NCBI GenBank assembly: GCA_963707515.1
Contig: CAVPQI010000002.1
Location: 186,001-250,000 of the forward strand
DNA: 64,000 bases
Direction: 5' to 3'
Origin: Sva-07 sp963707515
GTDB taxonomy: Bacteria; Actinomycetota; Acidimicrobiia; Acidimicrobiales; Ilumatobacteraceae
Position numbers and translations under genes: made by a program. The notes under the pieces are model-generated. The model searched no databases. It saw nothing but the letters and a program-made list of their open reading frames with translations, and had not been told where the DNA came from. Below are positions 19,851 through 30,362 of this stretch, one piece after another; positions within the stretch are counted from its first letter, which is position 1; every line of letters starts with the position of its first letter.

Positions 19851-22800
19851 ATGTCGACCACATCCGCCAACCCGGCGAACCTCAACCGCTTCGTCACCGG
19901 GACGCCGACCGCCCGCACATCGGCGGAGACCACGCAGGCGAGCGTCGCCTCGTTGTCGTCGAGCACGATCGCCGCCTGCGAGGGATACGTCAGCGTGCCG
20001 GCGCTGGCCGCGCTCGCCACGCTGCTCGACAACATGGGCGAGAACGAGACGTTCGTCGCCACGATCCGCGCCGAGCTGCTGGCCGCCGACCAGCACGGTG
20101 ACGGACCGGTCACCATCTCCGACGCCGCCCTCGCCGGTGCACTGCGGCGTGCGGGGGTCGACACACCGCCGGAGATCGTGCAGTTCAACCCACTGAGCGT
20201 GGTCGGCATCCCGCAGACGTCGGGGTTCGTGGACGATCCGATCTGTGCCGCCAACGGCAACATGATCCACCAGGACACCGACCTCGACTTCCCGGCGATC
20301 GCCGGGGCGATGAACGTGGTGCGCACCTACAACTCGGTCGTCAGCGACCGCACCGGGGCGTTCGGTGCCGGATGGTCGTCGCCGCTCGACATGCGCCTCG
20401 ACCTCCTCGGCGACCGCATCGACGCCACGTTGCCCGATGGCGCCGTGATCACGTTCCGCCCCGCCGGTGCCGACGGCGTCGAGGGCGAGTGGCACACCGA
20501 CAGCCGCCGGGCCGACCGGATCACCGTCGGCGACGACGGCATCGTCGTGCACTTCGACCACGAACGTCGGGTGCACTTCGACGCTGCCGGCGCGTGCACC
20601 GGCTGGACGACCGGGGTCGCTCGGGTGACCACCGAGCGCGACGACGTCGGCCGGGTCGTGGCGCTCGCCGAAGCGCACACCGGTCGCTCGTTGGCGATCG
20701 AGTGGGACGGCGAGCTCGTGTCGGGTCTCACCGCCTCCGACGGACGGACCGTCGGCTACGAACGCGACGGCGCCGGACATCTCGTCACCGTGACCACCCA
20801 CGCCGGTGCGCTGCACTACGCCTGGGACGGCAATCTCCTCGTATCGGTCACCGACAACGACGGCGTTGTGCTGTTCGTCAACGTCTACGACGACGACGGT
20901 CGGGTCGTCCAACAGACGAGCCCGTTCGGGCGGATCACCAGCTACACCTACCAGGTGTCCGGGGCGACGGTGATCGCCGATCAGCGGGGAGTCCGCCAGG
21001 CGATGGTCCACGACCGTCGCGGCAACCTCACGGCGGTCGTCGACATCGACGGTTCGGCGATGCGCATCACCTACGACGACGCCGACCGGGCCGTGCGCGT
21101 CGTCAGCAAGTCGGGCGCCGAGTGGCGGTACGACTTCGACGAGGAGACCGGCGACCTGCTCGCCCGCCACGACCCCGACGGTCTCACGCAGTCATGGACC
21201 TGGGACGCGCTGGGCCGCACGCTCACCGAGACCGACCGCGCCGGGGCGGTGACGTCGTTCGGCTACACCGGCACGTTCCGCACCCCGATCAGCGTCACCG
21301 GGCCCGACGGAGCGACGGCGACGGCCGAGCTCGACGAGGCGGGCAACCCGGTCCGCATCGTCGACGCCGACGGTGTGGAGCGCCGGCTCGAGTGGAACCG
21401 CGACGGTCAGCTCGTCGGTGCCACCGACGCCCACGGGGCCACGGCGTCGTGCGAATTCGACGCCGCCGGACTGCTCGTGCGCATCGTCGACCAGGCGGGC
21501 GTCGAAACCCGCCTGCAGTACGAGCACGGTCGGGTCTCGCGATCGGAGCGCGGCGATGCCGTGTCGACCTACGAGCGCACGCCGGGCGGGCGGATCCGTG
21601 GCGGTACCGAGCCGGGTGGCCTGCCGTGGTCGGCGACGTTCGGACCGCACGGGGCGATGGCGTCGATCACCGACGCCCTCGGGTCGACGGTGCGCTACGA
21701 GTACGACACCCTCGGCGATGTCGTCACCGTCGTCACGCCCGACGACGCGGTGTACCGCAACGAGTTCGACGAGCTGGGCCGGCTGATCGCCGCCATCGAT
21801 CCGACGGGTGCGACGTCACGCAAGGGCTACGACGTCGAGGGCCGCCTGGTCGAGTTCGTCGACCCCGAGGGACGGGTGATGCGGCGCACGCTCGACGCGC
21901 TCGGCCGCACGGTCGAATCGGTCGCCCCCGACGGCGGGACGACCCGCTGGACGTTCCACCCGACCGGCGAGATCGCCACCGTGACGACCGCCGACGGGCG
22001 GGTCTGGACCACCGAGGTCGACGCCTACGGACGCGTCACCGCCGTGACCGACCCGGCCGGTGCCCGGGCGACGCGGGAGTACAGCCCGGGCGGGCGGTTG
22101 CTCGCCCGCACCAGCCCGGCCGGCCGCACGGAACGTTTCGAGTACGACGCCGCCGGCCGCTGCACCGCCGTGATCGGCGTCGACGGCATCCGTCGCGACC
22201 TCGATCTCGACGAGCGCGGTCAGGTCACCGGCGTCGACGCCACGTTCGCCGACGGCGAGCCGGTGGCCGGGCGGGTCGAGATGGTGTGGGACGAGCACCG
22301 GCGCATCGCCGGCTTCCGGACCGCCGCCGGCGAGACGCGCTTCGAGCGCGACCCGTCGGGCCGCCTGCTGAGCACGGTCGATCCGACCGGGGTCAGCACG
22401 CACTTCGACTGGGACGAGCGTGGCCTGCTGCGGTCGGCGACCGATGCCAGCGGTGCCGTCAGCACCTACGACTACGACGAGCGCGGCCGACTGATCGGGC
22501 AGACGATGCCCGGAGGTCGCACGACCACCTGGACCTACGATCTCGGCGGCCGCGTCGGGTCGACCACCGACCCCACGGGGCTGACGACCGACGTCTTGCG
22601 CAACGGCAGCGGCGTCGTCACCGGCGTCCGCCACGGCGACATCGGCTGGGACCGCACGTTCGACGCTGCGGGCCGTGAGGCGACGCGCACGGCGCTCGAC
22701 GGCACGGTGCTCGGCGACTACACCTACGACGCCGTCGGTCGCCTGATCGCCGCCGGGTCGCCCGCCACCGGGCTGTTCACCGAGTTCCTGTGGGACGACG

Positions 22801-24824
22801 CCGGCCGGATCACCGAGGTCAGCGACGCCAGCGGCACGAGCATCATCGATCGCGACGCCGACGGTTGGGCGGTCGCCGTCACCAGCCAGGACGGCATCCG
22901 GACGGTCATCGAGCGCGATCACACCGGCCGCATCGTGGCGGTGCGCGATGGCCAGGCCGGCGAGTTCCAGCTCCCGGTCAGCCACGTGGTTCGCGACGCC
23001 GCCGGCCGAATCCTCATCGGCCCCGACGGCACGGTCTACCGCTATGACGACGCCGGTCGGTTGGCCGAGATCGTCGCGCCCGACGCGGCACCGATCAGCT
23101 ACGAGTACGGCGACGACGGTCTGGTCACCCGCGAGATCGGCCCGGCCGGCACCCGCCACTTCACCTACGACGCCGCCGGGCGGGTGCGCACGGTGACGCT
23201 CGACGGCGTGGGCACGACCGAGGTCGACTACGACGCCGCGGGCCGCCGCTCGATCGAGGTCGGCCCGGACGGCACGATCACCGAGTACGGCTGGAACGCC
23301 ATCGACCAGCTCGTCCGGATCACCCGCACGTCGCCGACCGGTGCGTCGACGACGGTGCGCATCGATCTCGACGCCCTCGGGCGGCCGCAGCGGATCAACG
23401 ACCAGATCATCGGCTACGACCCGCTGTCGGGTCGCCCGAACCTGGTCGGCGACGTGCGCGTCGTCAACGCCGGTGCCCTCACGTGGCGCTCCGACGATCA
23501 TCGTTGGGGCCGCACCCGCGGCGACCAACCGGTCGGCCTGCACGTCCATGGCCTGACCGTGCTCGGCGCCCGCGTCTACGACCCGCGCAGCCGACAGTTC
23601 CTCTCCGCCGACCCGTTGATGACCGTGCCGGGCTCCAACGGCGGCGCCAGTGCCTACACCTACGCCTGGCAGGACCCGGTCAACTTCGTCGACCCGACCG
23701 GTCTCCGTCCGGTGTCGCAGCAGGAGTACGACGCCATCCGCCAGCGCGAGGAGCAAGGCCGGCTCGGCCAGGCGTGGGAGGCGATCAAGGAAGACCCGTG
23801 GGGCACGCTGGCGATGGTCGGGGTGGTCGCCGTCGGGGTCGGCCTGATGTTCGTCCCCGGCGCGCAGGTGATCGGTGCCGGCATCCTGATCGGTTCGGCG
23901 ATGTCCGCCGGCGTCGGCCTGGCGACGGGCAACTTCGACCCCCGCCAGGTCGCCCTCGGTGGCGTCATGGGCGGGATCTCCGGCGGTGCCGGGGCGATGA
24001 CGTCGAGCCTCACCGGAGCCGTCGTCACCGGCGGACTGCTCAGCGGCGGCGGCGACCTCGCCTCGCAGGCGATCTCGGGGCAGCCGATCGACTGGCGCAG
24101 CGTCGGGGTCAACACCCTGGTCGGCGGTGCCACCGGCGGTGTCGGCCACCACTTCGGCCCGATCATCACGACCCGCAGCGGTGCCTTCGTGCAAGGGGCG
24201 CTCACCGACGGCGCCGGCGACGTCGCCACCCAGGCACTGACCGGCGACGGCTCGATCAACTGGGGTCAGACGGGCTTCAGCGCCCTCGCCGGCGGTGGCA
24301 ACAACGCCGTCGACCAGCACTTCAACCCCGATCAGCCCGACCTGTTCACCCCGAGCGGCGGTGGCGGCACGGGCGGCGGCGACGGCGGCCCCGGCGGCGG
24401 CGGCACACCGGACACGATCACCGTGTACCGCGGCACGGCCAACGGCCTCGAGATCGACATCCACGGCGAGACCGGGTTGTCGATGAGCGATGCCGCCCGG
24501 TCGGCCTACATGGGGTCGGGTGGCGACGTCGACGCCGCACACTCGTACTCGCAGTCGCAGCACGAGCACGGCGTCAACACGTGGGGCTCACAGCGCGACT
24601 ACGTCGAGGCCCACGGGGCGTTCGGTCACGAGATCAGCGAGGTCAGCGGCGACCGTTCGATGGTGTCGGTCACCACCGACCCCGACGTCGCCTCCCGCTT
24701 CGCCGGCAAGGACGGCGTCGTGCTGCGCGCCGAGGTGCCACGCGACAGCTTGTTGCCGCAGACGTTGTCGGGCTCCACCGAGTCGGAGTACCTGGCGCCG
24801 AACTCGATCCCCATGCAACGGTGA
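19851..24824 (+). CDS. Rhs/YD-repeat polymorphic toxin with C-terminal ADP-ribosyltransferase-like domain
   Basis: 1657 residues. About 1-115 are helical and may be the secretion-targeting part. A DUF6531-type Rhs start follows (DPICAANGNMIHQDTDL ... VVRTYNSV). More than twenty YD repeats (for example YDAAGRCTAVIG, YDEHGR-like units) would form the cocoon shell, ending in the Rhs core motif GARVYDPRSRQFLSADPL ... NFVDPTGL. A Gly-rich hydrophobic pre-toxin segment (about 1320-1490) and a Gly linker lead to about 130 toxin residues. These carry VYRGT, SMVSVTTD and TESEYL, fitting the R-S-ExE active site of ADP-ribosyltransferases. The ART assignment rests on motifs only. It lies downstream of two WXG-like genes and 4 nt before the candidate immunity gene. 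Confidence 0.88.
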   Translation: MSTTSANPANLNRFVTGTPTARTSAETTQASVASLSSSTIAACEGYVSVPALAALATLLDNMGENETFVATIRAELLAADQHGDGPVTISDAALAGALRRAGVDTPPEIVQFNPLSVVGIPQTSGFVDDPICAANGNMIHQDTDLDFPAIAGAMNVVRTYNSVVSDRTGAFGAGWSSPLDMRLDLLGDRIDATLPDGAVITFRPAGADGVEGEWHTDSRRADRITVGDDGIVVHFDHERRVHFDAAGACTGWTTGVARVTTERDDVGRVVALAEAHTGRSLAIEWDGELVSGLTASDGRTVGYERDGAGHLVTVTTHAGALHYAWDGNLLVSVTDNDGVVLFVNVYDDDGRVVQQTSPFGRITSYTYQVSGATVIADQRGVRQAMVHDRRGNLTAVVDIDGSAMRITYDDADRAVRVVSKSGAEWRYDFDEETGDLLARHDPDGLTQSWTWDALGRTLTETDRAGAVTSFGYTGTFRTPISVTGPDGATATAELDEAGNPVRIVDADGVERRLEWNRDGQLVGATDAHGATASCEFDAAGLLVRIVDQAGVETRLQYEHGRVSRSERGDAVSTYERTPGGRIRGGTEPGGLPWSATFGPHGAMASITDALGSTVRYEYDTLGDVVTVVTPDDAVYRNEFDELGRLIAAIDPTGATSRKGYDVEGRLVEFVDPEGRVMRRTLDALGRTVESVAPDGGTTRWTFHPTGEIATVTTADGRVWTTEVDAYGRVTAVTDPAGARATREYSPGGRLLARTSPAGRTERFEYDAAGRCTAVIGVDGIRRDLDLDERGQVTGVDATFADGEPVAGRVEMVWDEHRRIAGFRTAAGETRFERDPSGRLLSTVDPTGVSTHFDWDERGLLRSATDASGAVSTYDYDERGRLIGQTMPGGRTTTWTYDLGGRVGSTTDPTGLTTDVLRNGSGVVTGVRHGDIGWDRTFDAAGREATRTALDGTVLGDYTYDAVGRLIAAGSPATGLFTEFLWDDAGRITEVSDASGTSIIDRDADGWAVAVTSQDGIRTVIERDHTGRIVAVRDGQAGEFQLPVSHVVRDAAGRILIGPDGTVYRYDDAGRLAEIVAPDAAPISYEYGDDGLVTREIGPAGTRHFTYDAAGRVRTVTLDGVGTTEVDYDAAGRRSIEVGPDGTITEYGWNAIDQLVRITRTSPTGASTTVRIDLDALGRPQRINDQIIGYDPLSGRPNLVGDVRVVNAGALTWRSDDHRWGRTRGDQPVGLHVHGLTVLGARVYDPRSRQFLSADPLMTVPGSNGGASAYTYAWQDPVNFVDPTGLRPVSQQEYDAIRQREEQGRLGQAWEAIKEDPWGTLAMVGVVAVGVGLMFVPGAQVIGAGILIGSAMSAGVGLATGNFDPRQVALGGVMGGISGGAGAMTSSLTGAVVTGGLLSGGGDLASQAISGQPIDWRSVGVNTLVGGATGGVGHHFGPIITTRSGAFVQGALTDGAGDVATQALTGDGSINWGQTGFSALAGGGNNAVDQHFNPDQPDLFTPSGGGGTGGGDGGPGGGGTPDTITVYRGTANGLEIDIHGETGLSMSDAARSAYMGSGGDVDAAHSYSQSQHEHGVNTWGSQRDYVEAHGAFGHEISEVSGDRSMVSVTTDPDVASRFAGKDGVVLRAEVPRDSLLPQTLSGSTESEYLAPNSIPMQR

Positions 24825-24828
24825 GCAG

Positions 24829-25293
24829 ATGAACCGATCATCGATCGACGGCTACCCGGTCACCTACGTCTCGGCCGGTGAGGAGATTCCCACGGCGGAG
24901 CTCGACGGGCTGCGCAGCTACGAGTTCCGCCACGACGCGGTGGCGTTCGACCACCCCCGGCTGCGCCGGGCGATCCTGGAGATGCCGATGAAGTCCGGAC
25001 CATGGCGCTACTTCGGTGTCGTCCATTGGTCCGATGGGCGCGATCTCGAGCAGCTCGACGGGCGCGCCCGCGCCGGCGACGACCTCACCGGGGCACTCGA
25101 GGCCGGGATCTTCTGCGATGTGCGCAGCGTGCAGTGCCTGGTGTGCCACACCAACCATCTCGTCGCGGTCGCCGACGGCGGCAAGCCGATCGTCACGCCC
25201 GACCGGCAACGTGCGCACCGGTTCTCGTCCACCTGTCCGACGTGCGGCAACACCGACTTCATCCGTCACGCCGAGCTGTTCGCTGACGGGTGA
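24829..25293 (+). CDS. Candidate immunity protein with zinc ribbon
   Basis: 154 residues, no signal peptide. Two CxxC pairs, QCLVCHTNH (about 103-108) and STCPTCGN (about 132-137), form a likely C4 zinc ribbon near the C-terminus. The N-terminal 95 residues are an unrecognised mixed alpha/beta region (WRYFGVVHWSDG). It begins 4 nt after the Rhs stop, the usual place for the cognate immunity gene of a polymorphic toxin. The immunity role is inferred from position; no known immunity family was recognised. Confidence 0.6.
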   Translation: MNRSSIDGYPVTYVSAGEEIPTAELDGLRSYEFRHDAVAFDHPRLRRAILEMPMKSGPWRYFGVVHWSDGRDLEQLDGRARAGDDLTGALEAGIFCDVRSVQCLVCHTNHLVAVADGGKPIVTPDRQRAHRFSSTCPTCGNTDFIRHAELFADG

Positions 25294-25307
25294 AGGCGCC
25301 TCGATCG

Positions 25308-25868
25308 TCAGCCGGGCAGCAGTCCCCGGGTGCGCAACAGGGCGGCGAGTACCTCGCGGTCGCCGGGGCGCATCGCCGTGAACGGCACCAGGAACGGGTG
25401 CAACTGCTCGTCGGAGCCGGCGCTGGCGTCGAGTTGACGGCGGGCGTCAGCGCCGAGTTGCGGGCGCAACAGCACGGCGTCGATGCCGCGCATGCCGCCG
25501 ACGCGGGTCCACAAGATGACGTCGGTACGTTCGAGGCTGATCGACGTGGACGCCTTGGCGACCGTCAGGCCCTCCACATCGGCGAGGTCGGTCCAGCCAC
25601 GGATCTCGGCCGTCAGCCCGCGCCGCCAGCCGAGGCGTTGCCCGTCGACGACGACAGCCTGCCGGCGCAGCGAGCGCACGAGGTAGGCGGCGCCGACGAG
25701 CACGACGATCGCGGCCGCGCCGCCGACGAGGCGTGCGGTGCCGGTCGGCACGAACACCAGACCGGCGGCGACGGCGACGGCGATCAGGACCAATGCCACC
25801 TGACCGAGCGTCAGGAACACGCTGCGCACGGGGTACTCGGCGAGGTGGTCGAACCGGGTGTCGGGCAT
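25308..25868 (-). CDS. Membrane protein with PH-like (bPH) domain
   Basis: About 186 residues. Two adjacent membrane helices (about 20-42 and 46-66) are followed by a soluble beta-rich domain (QAVVVDGQRLGWRRGLTAEIRGWTDLADVEGLTV) typical of bacterial PH-like domains. It converges on the zinc-ribbon gene and diverges from the EccC-type ATPase, so it may belong to the secretion locus. Start: ATG 25868, 6 nt after a TACGCT box; a GTG lies directly before it. Confidence 0.7.
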   Translation of the reverse strand: MPDTRFDHLAEYPVRSVFLTLGQVALVLIAVAVAAGLVFVPTGTARLVGGAAAIVVLVGAAYLVRSLRRQAVVVDGQRLGWRRGLTAEIRGWTDLADVEGLTVAKASTSISLERTDVILWTRVGGMRGIDAVLLRPQLGADARRQLDASAGSDEQLHPFLVPFTAMRPGDREVLAALLRTRGLLPG

Positions 25869-25874
25869 CACCGG

Positions 25875-25880
25875 AGCGTA
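25875..25880 (-). promoter_or_regulatory. Putative leaderless -10 box (TACGCT) of the PH-like gene
   Basis: On the minus strand TACGCT is separated by six bases from ATG 25868, the same layout as before kgd. Confidence 0.5.
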
Positions 25881-25963
25881 CCGACGGCACCCGTCGCCGT
25901 CCCGGTGGCGCCGGTCGCTGGGCGTCGCGTGCGGCCGATCTTCTGCGACACTGCAGGCCGTCG

Positions 25964-28900
25964 ATGGAACTGATCCTGCGCGCCGTGCCGCTCGGCGGTA
26001 ACCCGACCGACCTCGTCGTCGACGTCGAGACGTCGCACACGGTCAACGATCTCGCCCGGGCCCTGGCACGCCAACTCGGGCTCGCCGAGACGATGCCGTC
26101 GATCACGCTGCAGCGCACCGGCTCGGTCCTCGAGCCGGCGGCGACCGTCGGCGACGTCGGCATCGTGTCGGGCGACGAGCTCGTCGTCGGTCCGCCGCGC
26201 GCCGTCCGCGCCGTGCGGCCGATCCCTCGTGAGGCCGTCACCGTCGACGTGCTCGCCGGCCCCGACGCCGGTTCCAGCTACATCCTGCTCCCGGGCACGT
26301 ACGGCATCGGCCGCGACGACGACGCCGACATCCGGCTCAGCGACCCGACCGTGTCCCGCCGGCACGCCTCGGTCTCCGTCGACGCCACGTGGACGGTGTC
26401 GGTCGCCCCGCTCGCCGGTGCCCAGAACGGGGTGACGGTCAACGACCGCGAGATCGACGAATGGACCGCCGTCCGCGACACCGACGTCATCGCACTCGGC
26501 GGCACTCGTGTCTCGTTCCGGCCGTTCGTGCGCGCCGAGGGCGAGCGCGTCGACCAGCTCGGCCAGATCGAGTTCCAGCGGACGCCGTACCGGCCACCGG
26601 TGCTGTCGGAGGTCGAACCGCCGGAGCTCGGCCCGATCCCCGAGCGTGGCGACCAGCGGCGGTTCCAGATCCTCGCCGTGCTGGCACCGCTCGCCGCCGG
26701 GTTGACGCTGTTCGCCTTCTCCCGCCAGGTGCAGTTCCTCGCCCTGACCCTGATGTCGCCGCTGGTGATGATCGCCAACTCGGTCGACGACCGTCGCTCG
26801 GGACGCAAACGCTTCCGAGACGAGCTGGCGACCTATCGCGAGCGGATCGCGGCGTGGCGCGACGAGCTCGACGCGCTGGTGGAAGCGGAGCGCATCGAGC
26901 GGGTGCGCACGGCGCCCGACCTCGCCGAGCTGGCCCGCCGTGCCGAGCTGCGCACCGTCGATCTGTGGGCGCGCAGCCGCGAGAGCCCCGACTTCCTGCG
27001 CCTCCGCGCCGGGCTCGGCACCGCGGCGACGATGTTCACGCCCGACATCCCACGCGGTGGTGACGAGGACCTGCGGGCAGAGGCACGGGCCGCCCTCACC
27101 GGCCTCGACGAGGTCCACGGTGTGCCGATCACCGTCGACCTCGCCGAACACGGCGTCGTCGGTGTCCACGGTCCCGAGGCCGCGGTCAACGGCGTCGCCT
27201 CGTCGATGGTCGTCCAGGCCGCCTGCCTGCACAGCCCCGAGGACCTGACGATCGTCGCTGCCGTCGGCGACCGCCCGTTGGCCGCGTGGATGAAGTGGCT
27301 GCCGCACACCCGGTCGGTCGTCTCGCCGCTGCCCGGCACGCACGTCGCCACCACACCGTCGGAGGCCGACGCCATCCTCCGCCGCCTGCTCGAGGTCGTC
27401 GACTTCCGCCGCGGCGGCACCGAACGGGAGATGGCCAGCCGTCGCTGGCCGTGGATCGTGGCGGTCCTCGACAGCCGGCTGGCGCCCGACCCGGCGGGCG
27501 TCGCCCGTCTGCTCGACGAGTGCCCTGGCGTCGGCATCTCGGTGATCTGGCTCGCCGACACCGCCGCCGAGGTGCCCCGCCAGGCGAAGCAGATCCTCGT
27601 CACCCGGCAGGCGCCCGGCGCCGCGCTGGTGGGCACGTTGTGGTCGACCGATCCGGAGATCGCCGATCGCGAGGTCGACGTGGAGCAGCTGCGGTCCGAC
27701 GTCGCCGACCGGGTCGCCCGTGCCCTGGCGCCGATCCGCGACGCCTCGACGGCGTCGCTGGCGACGTCGATCCCGCGCGTCGCCCCGTTGCTCGATGTGC
27801 TCGGCGTCGGCATGCCGAGCGCCGAATGGGTCACCGAGCACTGGCTGGCGGAACGTTCCTACGGGCTGCCGTTCCCGGTCGGGATGGGTGTCGACGGCCA
27901 GCTGTGGCTCGACCTCGTGGAGGACGGACCGCACACCCTGATCGGTGGTACATCGGGCGCCGGCAAGAGCGAGCTGTTGCAGTCGATCGTCTGCTCGCTC
28001 GCCGTGCATCACCCGCCGACGCGCCTCAACTTCTTGTTCGTCGACTACAAGGGCGGCGCCTCGTCGACGGTGTTCTCCGGACTGCCGCACACCGTGGGTT
28101 ACGTCACCAACCTCGACGCCGAACTGTCGCTGCGCGCCCTGACATCGCTGCGCGCCGAGCTCAACCGGCGGATGCGGGTGATGGAGGGCCGGGCCAAGGA
28201 CCTCGCCGAGATGCTCGAGGTCGCCCCCGAGGAGGCGCCGGCCTCGTTGGTGATCGTCGTCGACGAGTTCGCCACGCTGGTGAAGGAGGTGCCCGAGTTC
28301 GTCGCCGGCGTCGTCGACATCGCCCAGCGCGGCCGCAGCCTCGGCATCCACCTCATCCTCGCCACCCAGCGGCCCTCGGGCTCGGTCAACGAGAACATCC
28401 TCGCCAACACCAACCTGCGGATCTCGCTGCGCATGCTCGACCGCCCCGAGTCGACCGCCGTGATCGGCAGCCCGGAAGCGGCCGACATCCCCGTGCCGTT
28501 GAAGGGCCGCGGCTATCGCGCGGCTCGGTCCGAGTGCGTTGATCGCGTTCCAGAGCGCGTTCTGTGGTGCCCCGTTGACGTCGCAGGAGACGCTGCAGCC
28601 GGTGCTCGTGTCACCGTTCGTGCACACCGACGACTCGCCGAAGGCGGTCCCCAACGGGCCCGGCGGGAACAAGCCGGGCGCCGCCGCGGTCACCCACCTC
28701 GATGCGGTGCTCGCCGCCGTCGCCGACGCCGCCGGCTCGCTGACGCTGCCGGCGCCGATTCGGCCGTGGCGCGACGTCCTGCCGGAGCTGGTGACGATCG
28801 ACGAGGTGCTCGGCGACCCCCGGGCCGAGCTCGCTCACCAGTATCCCGGCCGAGTCGTCGCCGTCGGGATGATCGACGCGCCGGAACGGCAGGACCAGTA

Positions 28901-30362
28901 CCCGGCGCTCGTCGACCTCGAGGAGTCCGGCGGATGGTTGGTGTTCGGCGCCGGCGGATCCGGCAAGACCACCCTGTTGCGGACGATCGCCGTGTCGGCG
29001 GCGGCGTGCGGGTCGGCCGACGACGTGGTGATGGTCGGCTTCGACTTCGCGTCGCGTGGCCTGGGGGCCGTGCAGTCGTTGACACAGGTCGTCGACGTGG
29101 CCACCGGCGACGACCTGGAAGCGGTCACCCGCCACCTCGCCGTGCTGCACGACGAGCTGCTCCGCCGCCGGCGGCTGTTGGCCGACGCCCGCGCCGAGCA
29201 CCTCACCGCCTACAACGAACGCAACGACCCGCTGCCGCGCATCCTCGTGCTCGTCGACGGGTTCGGTGGGTTCATGTCGACGTTCGGTGACGCCTCCCGC
29301 GGCGGCGGGTCGCTGTCGAGTGCCGTGCCGATGGAGAGCTGGATCGAGCGGCTGGTGGCGGTGATCGTCGACGGGCGACAGGTCGGGATCCACACCGTCG
29401 TCACCGCCGACCGGCGCAACGCCGTGCCGGCACGCGTGCACGCGGCGGTCGCCAGCCGTCTGATCATGCGCCACGCCGATGAGACCGGATACAACGAGCA
29501 CGGCATCTCGACGCTGCGTGCCAAGACGCTCGACCTGTCGCCGGGGCGCGGCCTGTGGGACGGGGGAGCGACCGTGCAGGTCGCCTCCGTCGCCCGCGAT
29601 CCGTCGGCGCGGGGTCAGGGCGAGGCGATCGCCGAGTTCGCCGCCCTGGTCGGCAACGAGCGACCGTCGGTGTTGTGCAGCATCGCCCTGCCAGAGCACG
29701 TTCCACTCGATCGCATCCGTGCCGCCGCCGATCGCCCCTTCGCCGTGCCGCTCGGCATCGCCGATGTCTCCGGCGCACCCGTCGTCGCCGACCTGACCTG
29801 GTCGAACCTGACGATCGCCGGGCCGCCCCGGTCGGGACGCACGACGGCGCTCGATACCTGCGCCGCCGTCCTCGGCGAGACCCACGAGGTGTGGGCGATC
29901 GGCCCGGCGGCGAGCCAGCTCGACCTCGGGCTCGTCCACGCCGGTGCCGTGGGCAAGCCGGAGGAGTTGGTGCCGGTCCTCGAGCGGTTGACCAACCTGT
30001 TCGTCCTCGGACCAGGGGAGCGGCCCCGCCTGCTGCTCGTCGACGATCTCGACCGGCTCGACGACCCGGCCCTGAACGACGCCTTCGACCAGCTCGCCGT
30101 GCACGACGACCTACGACTCGTCGCCACGCTCGAGAGTCGGGCGATGACCGGGTACACGGCGAGCTCGATGCTCAACCTCGTCCGGCGATCGCGCCGGCTG
30201 CTCGTCCTGCAGCCCGACGACGCCAGCGACTTCTTGCAGATGACCGGGATCAAGCCGCCGATCCGTCCCGGGGTGGCGATGCCGCCGGGTCGCGGGGTGC
30301 TCGTTGCCGACCGTCAGCCGACGGTCATGCAGGTGGCAGCAAGTCGAGGTCGCGGGCACTGA
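25964..30362 (+). CDS. EssC/EccC-type T7SS ATPase (Ub-like, FHA, TM, three FtsK/SpoIIIE domains), one frameshift
   Basis: About 1465 residues after removal of one extra base near 28517. N-terminal 80 residues: YukD/ubiquitin-like domain. About 95-165: FHA domain (YGIGRDDDADIRLSD, SRRHASV). About 225-275: two membrane helices followed by the EccC coiled segment. Then three ATPase modules with P-loops GGTSGAGKSE (about 660), GAGGSGKTT (about 995) and GPPRSGRTT (about 1284, Lys replaced by Arg as in degenerate third domains). The first has Walker B LVIVVDEFA. This is the motor that recognises and exports WXG100-type substrates. Frame change: KGRGY before and ARLGPSALIAFQ after form one continuous FtsK motif, so a single-base insertion error or recent mutation is likely. 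The Ub-like plus FHA front resembles firmicute EssC more than mycobacterial EccC. Confidence 0.9.

Noticed and set aside
21816..24569. 917-codon minus-strand frame opposite the Rhs gene
   Set aside because: Antisense shadow of YD repeats, with no recognisable domain.
25868..28693. 941-codon minus-strand frame opposite the EccC-type gene
   Set aside because: Antisense shadow; low-complexity Gly/Arg/Asp composition.
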